From Thecamonas trahens ATCC 50062 (lineage: Eukaryota; Apusozoa; Apusomonadida; Apusomonadidae), in NCBI RefSeq assembly GCF_000142905.1, contig NW_013657650.1, forward strand, positions 25,951-89,950: DNA of 64,000 nt, given 5' to 3'. A program made the position numbers and the translations under genes. Below, one piece after another: positions 1-9,271 of this stretch (the first letter of the stretch is position 1; every line of letters starts with the position of its first letter). The notes below the pieces were generated by a model that had not been told where the DNA came from, ran no database searches, and saw only the letters and a list, made by a program, of their open reading frames with translations.

Positions 1-541
1 AAACTGGTCGATCATCCTATTTGTACAACGCTCGTTGATGGTTCGTCAACCGCTATCCCAGCCGCATTGATTAAGCCACTCAATCACATTCATATTAATC
101 AAAGGCTCGGTCTGCTTTCGCCTCGGCCGCTCGATGTCGTACACGTGCATGGCCTCCAAACTCACACGCACACAAGCTCAATCTTCATGCTACGCTCTCT
201 GTGTGTGAGGCTGTCCCTGCTATAGTGGCTCGCCCGCTGCAGCCGATGCAACTGCTCGGTCCGACTCTGCGGCTAAATGTGAGCTCTGGCTGACGCCAAC
301 CATCGCTCCGAACGGCATGTGCCAGCCGAATCGGTGGCCGGCCAATGAGCGCGACTTGCGGGGGATGGACGTCGTGCTCGGCGGATCGGATCGGTGTAAC
401 ACCAGCCAATGTGTCAGTCGGGGGAGGGGGGGGGGGGGGGCGGGGGAATCGGGAGAGTGGAGACCACTTCTGACGACCACCTTTCATGCCCACACCCATC
501 TTGTAGTCGGCACATCGTCGACCTCAATATGATGATGGTTC
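1..541. other. Upstream flank, no gene seen
   Basis: No convincing coding region was found on either strand. Short open frames here are proline- or arginine-rich and overlap each other, which is typical of chance frames in GC-rich DNA. It includes a G-run near 421-441. It may carry the promoter and 5' UTR of the hydrolase that begins at 542, or the end of a gene outside the window. Confidence 0.5.
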
Positions 542-1714
542 ATGTACCGCTGGGGCCGTCGTATTCGCCGGACTCGTTCTCGTTGGTGCTCTGGCTTGGC
601 TGGGGCGGTCAAGGGCGTCGATGCTGCTCCGCCGCGGGCCTCGCTCTGGTCGTCATCGCTCATCATTCTCTCCAAGCTCGCCGGCTTGCTGGATCTGGTG
701 GCGGTACGACTCTCGCCAGACGTCTTTCTGGCCGATGGCATGGGCGATGACGTGGTGTACGCCAAGGCCTTTGCACTCGGCCTGGAGAAGGGCCCAAACG
801 TGGCGCCAGCAGAGCTCACCATCGAGCGCGAGGTGGCGGCCGCTCACGACGGCGGCATCGCGACTGCGGTCGTCTCCTTCCGCTCGCCGGTTGCCGACCT
901 TCTGGAGGAGGAGGCCAAGACGGCGCGGGCCGAGATCGTTGCGCCTGTGACCGGCCCTCCGCCGCAGCGGCTCGAGGATCTGGTTGCCGGTGCCGATGTG
1001 GTCATCCACTGCCCAATGACCGGCGACATCGGGTTCTCCTTCCGCCGCAGGTCGTACGCACTGCCGCTGGCGACGAGCACCGGCGCGGTAAGCATCATAC
1101 TGCAGATCGCGTTCTACGGGCCGCGCCGGCCAGCGAGCATGGGCGGGCGCTACGGGCTCCCGACCGTGGCGCATGTGGCATCGCAGGGCGCGGCTGTTTT
1201 TACCGAGGCCCGTGCCCTCGCCGAGTGGGCCCGCGCTGCCGGCTCCCGGACCATCACCTACGCCGGAGTCTCGTTCGGCGGTGCGATGGCCTCCATGGCT
1301 GCCCTTCTTGATCCGCAGAGCCACGCCGTGATCTCGACCGTTGGCACCCACTCACCGGCGCCGCCATTCTCTCAGGGCCTCCTGGCTCAAACCGTCGACT
1401 GGCCGGCCATCGGCGGACGGTACGGCCCGGTCGGACGCGCCCTGTGGGCCATTTCCACAGACGCCATCCCGGCGCCGTCCACAAGTACCAGCTGCAAGCG
1501 CATCGCCCGCATCCTCTACGCTGCCGACGACAAGTACATTCCCCGCGAGGCCTCAGCTTCGCTCTACGATGCGCTGGGCGCGAGCTCAGCTACCGTGAGC
1601 CTCACCCGGGCCGCAATGCCCGGCGGCCACGGGTGGGCCATCATGTGCGCCCGTCGCCGCCACGTCGCCGCCATTGTCGACGCGGTTGCCGCCCAGCTTC
1701 AACTCGTCGACTAG
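542..1714 (+). CDS. ABHD18-like alpha/beta hydrolase (DUF2048)
   Basis: A 390-residue protein that resembles the ABHD18/DUF2048 alpha/beta-hydrolase family. Visible family features are a FYGPRRP segment near residue 195, the nucleophile elbow GVSFGG with Ser near residue 244, a downstream ADDKYIPR block carrying a likely acid residue, and GGH near the C-terminus carrying the likely catalytic His. The spacing of these blocks matches the family, with a shorter insert between elbow and acid than in animal members. The natural substrate of this family is poorly defined, so only a hydrolase fold is claimed. The start is the first in-frame ATG; residues 1-45 are Arg-rich and less family-like, so the true start could be later or an upstream exon could exist. 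The stop lies 6 bp from the stop of the convergent aspartic protease. Confidence 0.8.
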   Translation: MYRWGRRIRRTRSRWCSGLAGAVKGVDAAPPRASLWSSSLIILSKLAGLLDLVAVRLSPDVFLADGMGDDVVYAKAFALGLEKGPNVAPAELTIEREVAAAHDGGIATAVVSFRSPVADLLEEEAKTARAEIVAPVTGPPPQRLEDLVAGADVVIHCPMTGDIGFSFRRRSYALPLATSTGAVSIILQIAFYGPRRPASMGGRYGLPTVAHVASQGAAVFTEARALAEWARAAGSRTITYAGVSFGGAMASMAALLDPQSHAVISTVGTHSPAPPFSQGLLAQTVDWPAIGGRYGPVGRALWAISTDAIPAPSTSTSCKRIARILYAADDKYIPREASASLYDALGASSATVSLTRAAMPGGHGWAIMCARRRHVAAIVDAVAAQLQLVD

Positions 1715-1720
1715 CCCGCT

Positions 1721-3352
1721 TCAATTGATCTCATCGTAGATGCCGTGCCTCAACGAGCGGCTACGGACGACAAGGTAAACGCCGACAACCGCGCCGACAA
1801 TTGCCACGATGCCGACAACCACGCCGACAACCACGTATGTCGAGGTCTTGGACGGCGGCGACGACGGCGTCGGCGGGAGTGGCGGCACAGGGCCGACGGT
1901 CGGGCAGGTCGAGAGCGGGCCAAAGCCGACCCTGCCGGTATCCATCTCGTACCTCACGTGGTAGTTGGAGAGCACCACATCGCCCATGATCGTGATCGGC
2001 GCGCTCTGGATGCCGTAAAAGTAGCCGATCCCGTCCGAGGTCGTGGACACAGGGAGGAGGTACGCCGAGGGCGGAACAACGATGACCACATCGTCGCCGT
2101 CTCCCTCGGACGACACGGCGCCGGCATCCTGCGTAACGTTGACAGATGGTGGCGGCGGCGCGGGCACGCCCGTCGGCGGCGGCGGCGGCGAGGCAGTGCT
2201 AGGCGGTGGTGGTGGCGGCGCGGGCGCGACCGGCGGCGGCGACGGCGACGCCGATCGCGCCACCTTGATGGTGATGTCCGGAAACTGGGCAAACTGCTCG
2301 GGAGTGAGGACGATGACATCTCCATACACAAAAAGCGGGCCAGAGGCATCGCCGCACACGCCCTCGAGATCAAGCGTGTCACAGAGCGAGAGGAACGAGC
2401 CCCACACAGCCCAAAAAGCATCGTCCTGGAGAAGCCAGAGAGTGGTGCCCGAGTCGTAGATCGAGATGTTGCGGGTAAAGACCGCCGGGTCGACGTCAAC
2501 CTCGACACCGCCGACGCCGAGCCCGGTCACGTTGCCGACGTACCATTTTTCGTTGATGATGGGCGTAAACTCAAAGTCATCGATCGAGTAGTTGCCCGGG
2601 CCATAGGTGACCGACGGGGCCTCGGCGTCGGTGCCGTAGGGGAGACAGTGCGAGAAGACGTGGTCGACAAGCCCGGCCTGAGCCATGGTGCTGAACGGGC
2701 TCGGTGCACCGAACGAAGAGAGACCAGAGTACGCCATGCCCTGGATGCCGGCAATGCCGTCCGGCAGCGAGTGCGGGTCAACTGAGATGACAATCGATCC
2801 GATCTGCGCCTTGCTGGCAAGCCCCGGCGCGAGCTCGACATCGTCCTCCATGACATACCCGGCCCACTCGGTGCCATCTCCATACCCGTCGTCAAAGAGG
2901 CACTTGTTGCTATTCGGATCACAAATACATGACGGATCAACCGAGCACGGGACAGGCCTCCCGCTGCTCGACGTGTAGCCATGGACCAGCGTGTCGGACG
3001 AGCCGGTGTCAAAGATGACCCGATACGGCTTGTCGCCGATCACCGTCGTTGCAAAGTACGTGCCCGTGGCGAGGACAGAGCCTCCGAGCGGGACAGCTAC
3101 GTTGGCTCCGTCACTACCATAACCATCATCCTTCAACTCGTACATCATCTTGCTCGCCGCCGCAGCAATGCCCTCTGCCCGCATCGCATGTGCCGCCCGA
3201 AATGTCGTCAAAGTGCCAACGCTCCGAACCTCCCGCCGACCCAGCCGAGTCGGGCCATCGCCAACTGCCGCCGCGCTCGCCACACACACAGCAAGCACCA
3301 GCCCAACTAGCCAAACCACACGCATCGCTCGCTGTTCCATCTCCGCTGCCAT
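1721..3352 (-). CDS. Pepsin-family (A1) aspartic protease, membrane anchored
   Basis: A 543-residue secretory-pathway aspartic endopeptidase. A hydrophobic signal peptide spans about residues 11-30. The first active-site motif DTGSSD is at about residues 115-120 and the second, DSGTT, at about 298-302, so both catalytic aspartates are present. A proline-rich low-complexity insert of about 50 residues (PPPP, SPPP and APPP runs) interrupts the C-terminal lobe. A single transmembrane helix (about residues 509-531) is followed by a short basic tail, so the enzyme is probably type I, at the cell surface or in an endolysosomal membrane. An alternative start at Met10 would sit directly in front of the signal peptide. 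It converges with the hydrolase gene, leaving only 6 bp between stops. Confidence 0.9.
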   Translation of the reverse strand: MAAEMEQRAMRVVWLVGLVLAVCVASAAAVGDGPTRLGRREVRSVGTLTTFRAAHAMRAEGIAAAASKMMYELKDDGYGSDGANVAVPLGGSVLATGTYFATTVIGDKPYRVIFDTGSSDTLVHGYTSSSGRPVPCSVDPSCICDPNSNKCLFDDGYGDGTEWAGYVMEDDVELAPGLASKAQIGSIVISVDPHSLPDGIAGIQGMAYSGLSSFGAPSPFSTMAQAGLVDHVFSHCLPYGTDAEAPSVTYGPGNYSIDDFEFTPIINEKWYVGNVTGLGVGGVEVDVDPAVFTRNISIYDSGTTLWLLQDDAFWAVWGSFLSLCDTLDLEGVCGDASGPLFVYGDVIVLTPEQFAQFPDITIKVARSASPSPPPVAPAPPPPPPSTASPPPPPTGVPAPPPPSVNVTQDAGAVSSEGDGDDVVIVVPPSAYLLPVSTTSDGIGYFYGIQSAPITIMGDVVLSNYHVRYEMDTGRVGFGPLSTCPTVGPVPPLPPTPSSPPSKTSTYVVVGVVVGIVAIVGAVVGVYLVVRSRSLRHGIYDEIN

Positions 3353-4133
3353 TGCAGAGTCGAGTGTGTCTCCCTTCTACTCCCCCAGGGGCAATGCTCG
3401 CTCGGCGACTTGCACGTGCCATCGCTCGAACCGAAAGACGTCCTGCTGCCGCTCTGCTGTCGTACTTTGTCCGGTGCGACTGACTGGGGGGAAGGGGAGG
3501 GGGGGGGGGGGGGGGGGGGGGGATGGCGGCAATATCTCGCTGTTGTGCCCAGGACAGGTCTCGGGCAGAGGCACGCGATGACTGGCTGTTTCAAGCAGCC
3601 TCGACGAAGAGGTGCAAGACTGATCACCGATCTCGATCTCGAAACAACTCTTATGAGCATACCAAGGCCAGAATCTCGCTCCACGCCCGCTGTACGGCAC
3701 CATCTGCTGTTCGCTCTCCTTCATTGCATCCACCATCGCCGTCAGTTTGACAAAGCCAACAAAAACACATACTTGACACGCGGCCGTATTTTTCTGCGAT
3801 CTCTCATCTTTTTGCGAATCGTACCAGCCACCCTTTCCTCGCCCATCCCTGCCTCTCTAGACCAACCGTCCCCACCGCTACCCCTCTACCCCTCCTCCAA
3901 CACCCCTTCCCTTCCCACGCTCGCTTTGATCTAACCCAGGAGCACATCCCCTTCCCTGCTGTCGCCATCACCAGCGCCCTCCGCCACCTGGCTGATCAAG
4001 CTGCGGATCGCAACCGACCGATGGAACGCGAGCGACAGAGCGGCAGAGCGCAGGCGAGGTTGTTCCCGGTCGCACGGGACGTCAACACCAGCACGCATCT
4101 CACTCTACCTCGCAGAGCAAAGAGCAAGAGACC
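3353..4133. promoter_or_regulatory. Divergent intergenic region with long G-run
   Basis: This 781-bp gap lies between two divergently transcribed genes (protease leftward, HEAT protein rightward), so it should hold both promoters. It contains an almost pure G-run of about 30 bases at 3490-3522 and a locally AT-richer stretch at about 3740-3830. No TATA box or other known element could be assigned with confidence. Confidence 0.45.
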
Positions 4134-6200
4134 ATGTCTAGCAAGTCGTTGAGCAAGGAGTCGAGCTGGGCAGAGCTTGCGGCAGGAGCTATGGCCAGTC
4201 GGCGACTCGACCGCGAGCGGGCACTGCTCCGGGCGAGGGAAAAGGCCGGCGAGGAGAGCGAGACAGACGCTGCGGTCATTGGCGATGCCGCCTTTGGTCA
4301 TGATTCTGCTGCATCTGCTGATGATGCGTCATGGGAAGCCATCGAAGGTGCTTTTCTTCTGGTTCGCATCGCTCTCGAGGCAAAGCTGCCTGGCCACGCA
4401 GCGTTGGCCCTCTCGGTCGCCGACCGTGTTCCGTCGGCCCTGGAGCACCTTGAGCCGCGAGTCCGCTTTGCTGTCGCCGAGCTGATGGAGTTGCTGGCGA
4501 GCATTCTCGGCCTCGAGTTCTTCAACAACATGCTGCCATATCTGACCAACTCGATTGTGACCAACTTTGAGCGCGATGAGGCGGCCGAGGCCAAGGAGGA
4601 GGCCCAGAAGGCCGAGGCTGTGGTGGATGCTGATGCGGCTGCGGCTGCGGGTGCAGCGGCAGCGGCGGGCGGGATGACCGAGAGCATGCCGGCCAAGCCC
4701 AAGGGCAAGCACGATACCGAGGGATGGAAGTCGCTGGAGACGTCGATGAAGGCGCTGCGGCACATGCTGGCCGGGCTCGGCGGTGACGCGCGGGAGGTTG
4801 TCAACAGCGAGCTCCTTGCGCTGCTGTTCAAGGCGCTGCGACACACGAACCGGTTTGTGCGCGAGATCGGGTACCAGACCATCGACGCGTGCCTGCAGGC
4901 GTTTGAGGCCGCCGGGCAGGAGGCGAGTCTGGACCAGGCTGTGGCACTCGCGCCGGCGCTTGCCGAGCAGCTCGGGGTGGGCCTCGCCGACAACTGGTCA
5001 CAGGTTCGGTTCGCGGCGTCGGTGGCGACGCGGACCTTTGCACTCCTCCTCAAGCAGTGGGCGCCAGAGAGCCTCGCGGCGGCGTACCCGATCCTGCTCC
5101 CGCGGATGTGCCTCAACCGGTACTACGTGGCGCAGGGCGTCAAGATTTACTCGCTCGAGACGTGGCGGATGGTGACGGACGGCGAAGGACCGGCGCTTGT
5201 GGCGCGGTACATCGAGCCTGTGGTCGCGTTCTACATTGCCCAGTCCGAGGCCGACAACCACGCGGTCCGCGAGGCTGCGTGCTACTGCATCGCCGAGCTG
5301 GGGACCAAGATCGACCGCGACGCCCTGGTGTCGCACGTCCGGCCGCTCCTCGCCGCGCTCATTGTCTGCTTCCACGACCAGAGCTGGCCCGTCCGAGACA
5401 CGGCGTGCACGGCGTCGGGCCAGTTTGTGGCTGCCTTTCCGGACGCGGTCGGCGACGAGCTGGAGGAGCTCTGGCACCTCTGGCTCGAGCATCTGTCGGA
5501 CAACATTTGGAGCGTGCGCGAGAACGCAGCGGTGGCGCTCGGAGAGGTGCTGGGCGCGTACGGCGAGCCTGCGCTTGCGCGGCTTGTCGCTCACCTCGAC
5601 GCCAACATGGCCGCGGTGGACAAGCAGCCGAGCGAGTCGCAGCTCCACTCAGGCCTCGACAACACGACGACGTTTGGCGTGGCCGCCGCCCGCTCGGCGC
5701 GGGCCAACGACCCGCAGCTTCACACCGACCAGGCCATGTTCTCATGCGGCTCGCTGGCGCCCAAGCTCAAGCGCGGCGCCGGGTGCATGGACCATGGCTT
5801 CCGCCGTCCGGCCGAGCCGTGGGAGTCGACCGACGGCTGCGTGTATCTGGTCCGCGAGGTGGCGAGCCGCGAGCCTGCCGTCGCTGCCCGCTACCTACCG
5901 GGACTCGCCCACGCCGCCTCGATTACCACATTTACCCACTGGACCTCGCTTGCCGAAACGGTGTGGAAGCAGCTGCCGGCGGTGCTGAAGAGCGTCGGCC
6001 CGGCCGCCGCCGTTGACTACCTCCCGGCCTTTGCCGCGCCGCTCAAGACTGTTGTCGAGCTCGGTACCCGCCTCGCCGCCCACACTGCAGCCTACGCCGT
6101 CGCCGACCTCATCGCCGACCTCGGCGCCGACGTCGTCACCCCGATCCTCGGCTCAGTCGAGGTGACGCCCGACGGGGGCGTTGTCCACAACGACCCGTAG
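4134..6200 (+). CDS. HEAT/ARM-repeat protein
   Basis: A 688-residue mostly helical protein. After a charged N-terminal segment (residues 1-60), paired-helix repeats of HEAT type are visible, for example VREIGYQTIDACLQAF, VREAACYCIAELGTKI, VRDTACTASGQFVAAF and VRENAAVALGEVLGAY, all with the characteristic V-R-(D/E) turn. An Ala/Glu-rich low-complexity insert lies at about residues 150-185. HEAT solenoids act as protein-protein scaffolds, for example in nuclear transport, phosphatase regulation or dynein assembly; nothing here says which. The start is the first ATG after a long stop-rich leader. The convergent ankyrin gene ends 45 bp downstream. Confidence 0.8.
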   Translation: MSSKSLSKESSWAELAAGAMASRRLDRERALLRAREKAGEESETDAAVIGDAAFGHDSAASADDASWEAIEGAFLLVRIALEAKLPGHAALALSVADRVPSALEHLEPRVRFAVAELMELLASILGLEFFNNMLPYLTNSIVTNFERDEAAEAKEEAQKAEAVVDADAAAAAGAAAAAGGMTESMPAKPKGKHDTEGWKSLETSMKALRHMLAGLGGDAREVVNSELLALLFKALRHTNRFVREIGYQTIDACLQAFEAAGQEASLDQAVALAPALAEQLGVGLADNWSQVRFAASVATRTFALLLKQWAPESLAAAYPILLPRMCLNRYYVAQGVKIYSLETWRMVTDGEGPALVARYIEPVVAFYIAQSEADNHAVREAACYCIAELGTKIDRDALVSHVRPLLAALIVCFHDQSWPVRDTACTASGQFVAAFPDAVGDELEELWHLWLEHLSDNIWSVRENAAVALGEVLGAYGEPALARLVAHLDANMAAVDKQPSESQLHSGLDNTTTFGVAAARSARANDPQLHTDQAMFSCGSLAPKLKRGAGCMDHGFRRPAEPWESTDGCVYLVREVASREPAVAARYLPGLAHAASITTFTHWTSLAETVWKQLPAVLKSVGPAAAVDYLPAFAAPLKTVVELGTRLAAHTAAYAVADLIADLGADVVTPILGSVEVTPDGGVVHNDP

Positions 6201-6245
6201 CCCGCGATGCAGTAGCCGTAAACCAGGAGTCACGCTTTGGCAGAG

Positions 6246-7049
6246 CTACACTGGCGCACTCGCTTCCTCGCCCACTGCGGACTGGGAGGCTGCTGCGTCG
6301 AGCAGAGCAGCAAGCTGAGGCGTGAACGCGATGTCGGCGGGCGTCTCGCCGTCGGCCGTCACCGCGGTTGGGTTTGCGCCGGCGGCGAGGAGCCGCACCG
6401 CGACGCCGTGCCGGCCGCGAACAGCCGCCATGTGCAGCGAGGTCCGGGCACGGTCGTCCGCAACCGCGTCGACGCTGGCGCCGGCGGCGAGGAGGAGGTG
6501 GACCAGCGCGTCGTGGCCTTGATGTGCCGCCATCATGAGCGGCGTTACGCGGACGCTCCCGCCAGCGCGCACATCGACATAGGCTGCACCACGCAGCGCC
6601 GCAGTCTCTGCCGGATCCAGCCCATCCTTGCCAGCTGCCGCCGCTGCCGACGACGACGCTTTCGATGCGCGGAGCAATGACGCCGCCTTGGCCGACATGG
6701 ACGACGGCGACCGTCCAGACAACAGAGCCTCTGCCGCAGCGTGAGCGCCGTACCAAGCAGCGACATGAAGCGGAGTAAGGCCAGCACCATTCCTAACATG
6801 CGGATCAGCACCAGCATCAAGCAGCATGCGCACAGCAACGGCCCGATTCCTCTGCGCAGCCATGACCAGCGCCGACGATCGCCCCGGTCCGTCGCATCGA
6901 TTGACCGCTTCGTCCCGACTCGCGCCCGCCTCGCCTCGCGACTCGCCCGCAGCCTCGCCCATGCGCGCGAGCAACCTCCGCAGCAGGCCCGACTTGGCTC
7001 GCCCAGCCGCTGCCCACAATGGTGTGGCTGTCTTTCGTCGGCGGGGCAT
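6246..7049 (-). CDS. Ankyrin-repeat protein
   Basis: A 267-residue protein made largely of ankyrin repeats. Recognisable units include ALVMAAQRNRAVAVRMLLDA, LTPLHVAAWYGAHAAAEALL, VTPLMMAAHQGHDALVHLLL and RTSLHMAAVRGRHGVAVRLL, each with the TPLH-like turn and the AA-x-x-G helix. Between repeats two and three lies a Ser/Ala-rich linker that includes an ASSSAAAAAG run. No signal peptide, membrane helix or enzymatic domain is seen, so an intracellular adaptor role is inferred. The start is an ATG in a good position, with a basic N-terminus. Confidence 0.85.
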   Translation of the reverse strand: MPRRRKTATPLWAAAGRAKSGLLRRLLARMGEAAGESRGEAGASRDEAVNRCDGPGRSSALVMAAQRNRAVAVRMLLDAGADPHVRNGAGLTPLHVAAWYGAHAAAEALLSGRSPSSMSAKAASLLRASKASSSAAAAAGKDGLDPAETAALRGAAYVDVRAGGSVRVTPLMMAAHQGHDALVHLLLAAGASVDAVADDRARTSLHMAAVRGRHGVAVRLLAAGANPTAVTADGETPADIAFTPQLAALLDAAASQSAVGEEASAPV

Positions 7050-7209
7050 GCTGGGTGGTGGGTGGGACGGGGCGGGTGAGGTGGCGACGGTGAGCGGTCG
7101 GCGGTGAGCAGCAGGCGTGGCGATCGCATCACGGGCTGTGGCTGGCTATTGGTGAAGGAGATATGGTTGTTTGTTGCCTTCGCCACACGGGCAAAAGAGT
7201 GGCTAATAG

Positions 7210-8604
7210 CTAGAGAGTGGCCAGCAGGGCCTTGAGCTCGACAAGGAGATCGGCGTCCTTGGGCGTCTTGATGTCGACGGTGAGGCCCTGGGAGAGCCAC
7301 GCCTTGGCCTCGTCATACTTGCCGAGGGCAATGTAGCACTTGCCGATCATGAGATTGTTCTTGACGTAAAAGCCCGGCTCGACCTTTTCGGCGTCAAGAA
7401 AGTAGGCGAGCGCCTCGTCGTAGGTGGCGGTGGGCGGGGCGGCAAAGACGAGCGACGCGATCTTGCGGGTGTACCACGCCATGTCGGCAAAGGTGAATGC
7501 CCACATGCCGAGGATGTGGTAGTTGGTTCCGTTCGGACGCGGGTTGTACTGCAGCGCCTTGTCGAACGCCTCCTTGATGACGTATGCGTTCTGGATGGCT
7601 TCCTTGGTCGGCTTAAAGTCGCCGAGCAGCGAGAGGCTGATGCCGTACCAGTAGTGGCCCTCCCACCGCTGCGGCTCGCGGTCGCGCACAATCTCGGCAA
7701 ATGTCAGCGCCTGCGAGAGGAGCGGGACCTTCTCATTGCCGACCTTAAAGTCCGAGTAGTTCTTGGCCGCACGCGCCGCAAGCACAAGCAGCTCGACCGA
7801 CGCAATCTGCGGCTCGGGCCCGACTGCGAGTGTTGCGAGCTTGAGCGCCTTCTCCTTGTCAGCCTCCGACTTGGACTCGTAGTACGTGTCGAGCAGTGCC
7901 ATGATCTGAGGCAGCGGGAGGTGCGACGCTGCCACAGTCTCCTCGTCGACCTCGCCGTTTGCCTCCTCGGCGCACTTGGTGCCTACAATGAGCAGCGAGC
8001 CAGCGGCGACGCCGGCGGCAATGCTGGCAAAGAGAACACCGAGCGACGGCTCGGCAGCGTCCTCGGCAGCCCCGTAGTGCATGCGATGCAGCTCGGCTGA
8101 GGCCGACGGCGCCTGCCGCGCCGCAGACCGCGCCGGCACCTGCCGCGGGCCCGTCACCGCAGGTATCCGCTTCGCAACCGCCGTCGAGAGCGGACGACAG
8201 AGCCGCGCCGGCGCCGGAGCGGGAGCAGTCGCGCCCACCGGCGGACGCGAGGCCGTGGTCGACGAGAATGCGCGCGAAGCCGACGGCGGCTGCCACTTGG
8301 AGAGGCGCGCAGGGAGAACCGACGCCGAGACAGGGACCGAGAACGGACCCGTCGCCACCTGCTGTGCAGCAGCGTGACTTGATCCATGCCGTCCGTTAAT
8401 CATCGATGATCGGCGTCCGCCAGCTGAGCGGGTCTGAGACACAAATCGCGGTTGACGAGTTGATGACGACGAACTTGCACTCGACGACGAAGCCGACGAG
8501 CCGAGACGGCCGCCAGACTTGGGCCCGAGCGTAGCAGGCGTGGAGCGGGCACGAACGGCTCCGTTCATGGCCCGGAGAAGGGTAGGCATATTTCTGCGGA
8601 ACAT
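7210..8604 (-). CDS. RMDN (regulator of microtubule dynamics)-like TPR protein
   Basis: A 464-residue protein whose C-terminal 250 residues match the RMDN1/2/3 (FAM82) TPR family: RWEGHYWYGISLSLLGDF, the block WAFTFADMAWYTRKIASLVF and the unit PGFYVKNNLMIGKCYIALG are typical of it. Family members sit at mitochondria or ER contact sites and associate with microtubules. The N-terminus is rich in Arg, Ser and Ala with almost no acidic residues, which fits a mitochondrial presequence; a short hydrophobic segment (SIAAGVAAGSLLIVGT) near residue 195 could be a membrane anchor. The frame is open 39 codons further upstream, but that part is Lys/Thr repeats starting without ATG, so the ATG at 8604 is preferred. 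Confidence 0.85.
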   Translation of the reverse strand: MFRRNMPTLLRAMNGAVRARSTPATLGPKSGGRLGSSASSSSASSSSSTRQPRFVSQTRSAGGRRSSMINGRHGSSHAAAQQVATGPFSVPVSASVLPARLSKWQPPSASRAFSSTTASRPPVGATAPAPAPARLCRPLSTAVAKRIPAVTGPRQVPARSAARQAPSASAELHRMHYGAAEDAAEPSLGVLFASIAAGVAAGSLLIVGTKCAEEANGEVDEETVAASHLPLPQIMALLDTYYESKSEADKEKALKLATLAVGPEPQIASVELLVLAARAAKNYSDFKVGNEKVPLLSQALTFAEIVRDREPQRWEGHYWYGISLSLLGDFKPTKEAIQNAYVIKEAFDKALQYNPRPNGTNYHILGMWAFTFADMAWYTRKIASLVFAAPPTATYDEALAYFLDAEKVEPGFYVKNNLMIGKCYIALGKYDEAKAWLSQGLTVDIKTPKDADLLVELKALLATL

Positions 8605-9271
8605 CTTGGTGGTCTTGGTCTTGGTCTTGGTCTTGTTCTTGTCCTTGCCTTTGCTGTGTCTCTTGGTGGAAGTGAGAGAGAAATGTGTGCCGCCTTCCCG
8701 CTGACTATGCTCCAACGTCATCGTGACGAGCCAATGTCGTCAGGTTCTCCCGCATTCGTTTGCACAAATTTTTGAATTCCGATTTTCTTTTTTTGAAAAC
8801 TACTGCGGTGCACCTCATCTCATGGACCATCTGCCATGAACCATCTGCCTCAACCTTGCTGATTGATTGTCATTCCCGCGCCCTGCATGGGCTTCATCAA
8901 TCTGTACGTGTTCAATAGACAGCCTCCTCTGTTCTCTGCAGATCGTATGGCTCCCTTGCGAGGTTGTGGTGCGCCTATGACATGGTGGCTTTGGCACGAT
9001 TCGTTGTGGTCATCACCACCCGAACATCACCCGTAGTCATGGCTCGACGGGCGCGTGGAAGAAGACACATCGCCAAGCACCATCACAGACACAACGTCCA
9101 AGCACATGGTGTACTCGCTCGTCGTGGTCGGTGCGATCAGAGAGCGATGGATGGATGGATGGCTCTGGACCGCCTGCTCCCGCACATGTTGCACGTGGGT
9201 TGCCTCCTGACGTCACCCGCGCAACCGAGGCAACCACACCACAGCACGTTGCCCACACACCTCTTCCCGAC
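8605..9271. promoter_or_regulatory. Divergent intergenic region with AT-rich patch
   Basis: This 667-bp region lies between the leftward RMDN gene and the rightward ankyrin gene. A CT/Lys-Thr-like simple stretch (about 8608-8660) lies just 5' of the RMDN start. An unusually AT-rich patch with T-runs sits at about 8765-8805, a plausible core-promoter region for the RMDN gene. No coding region was seen. Confidence 0.4.
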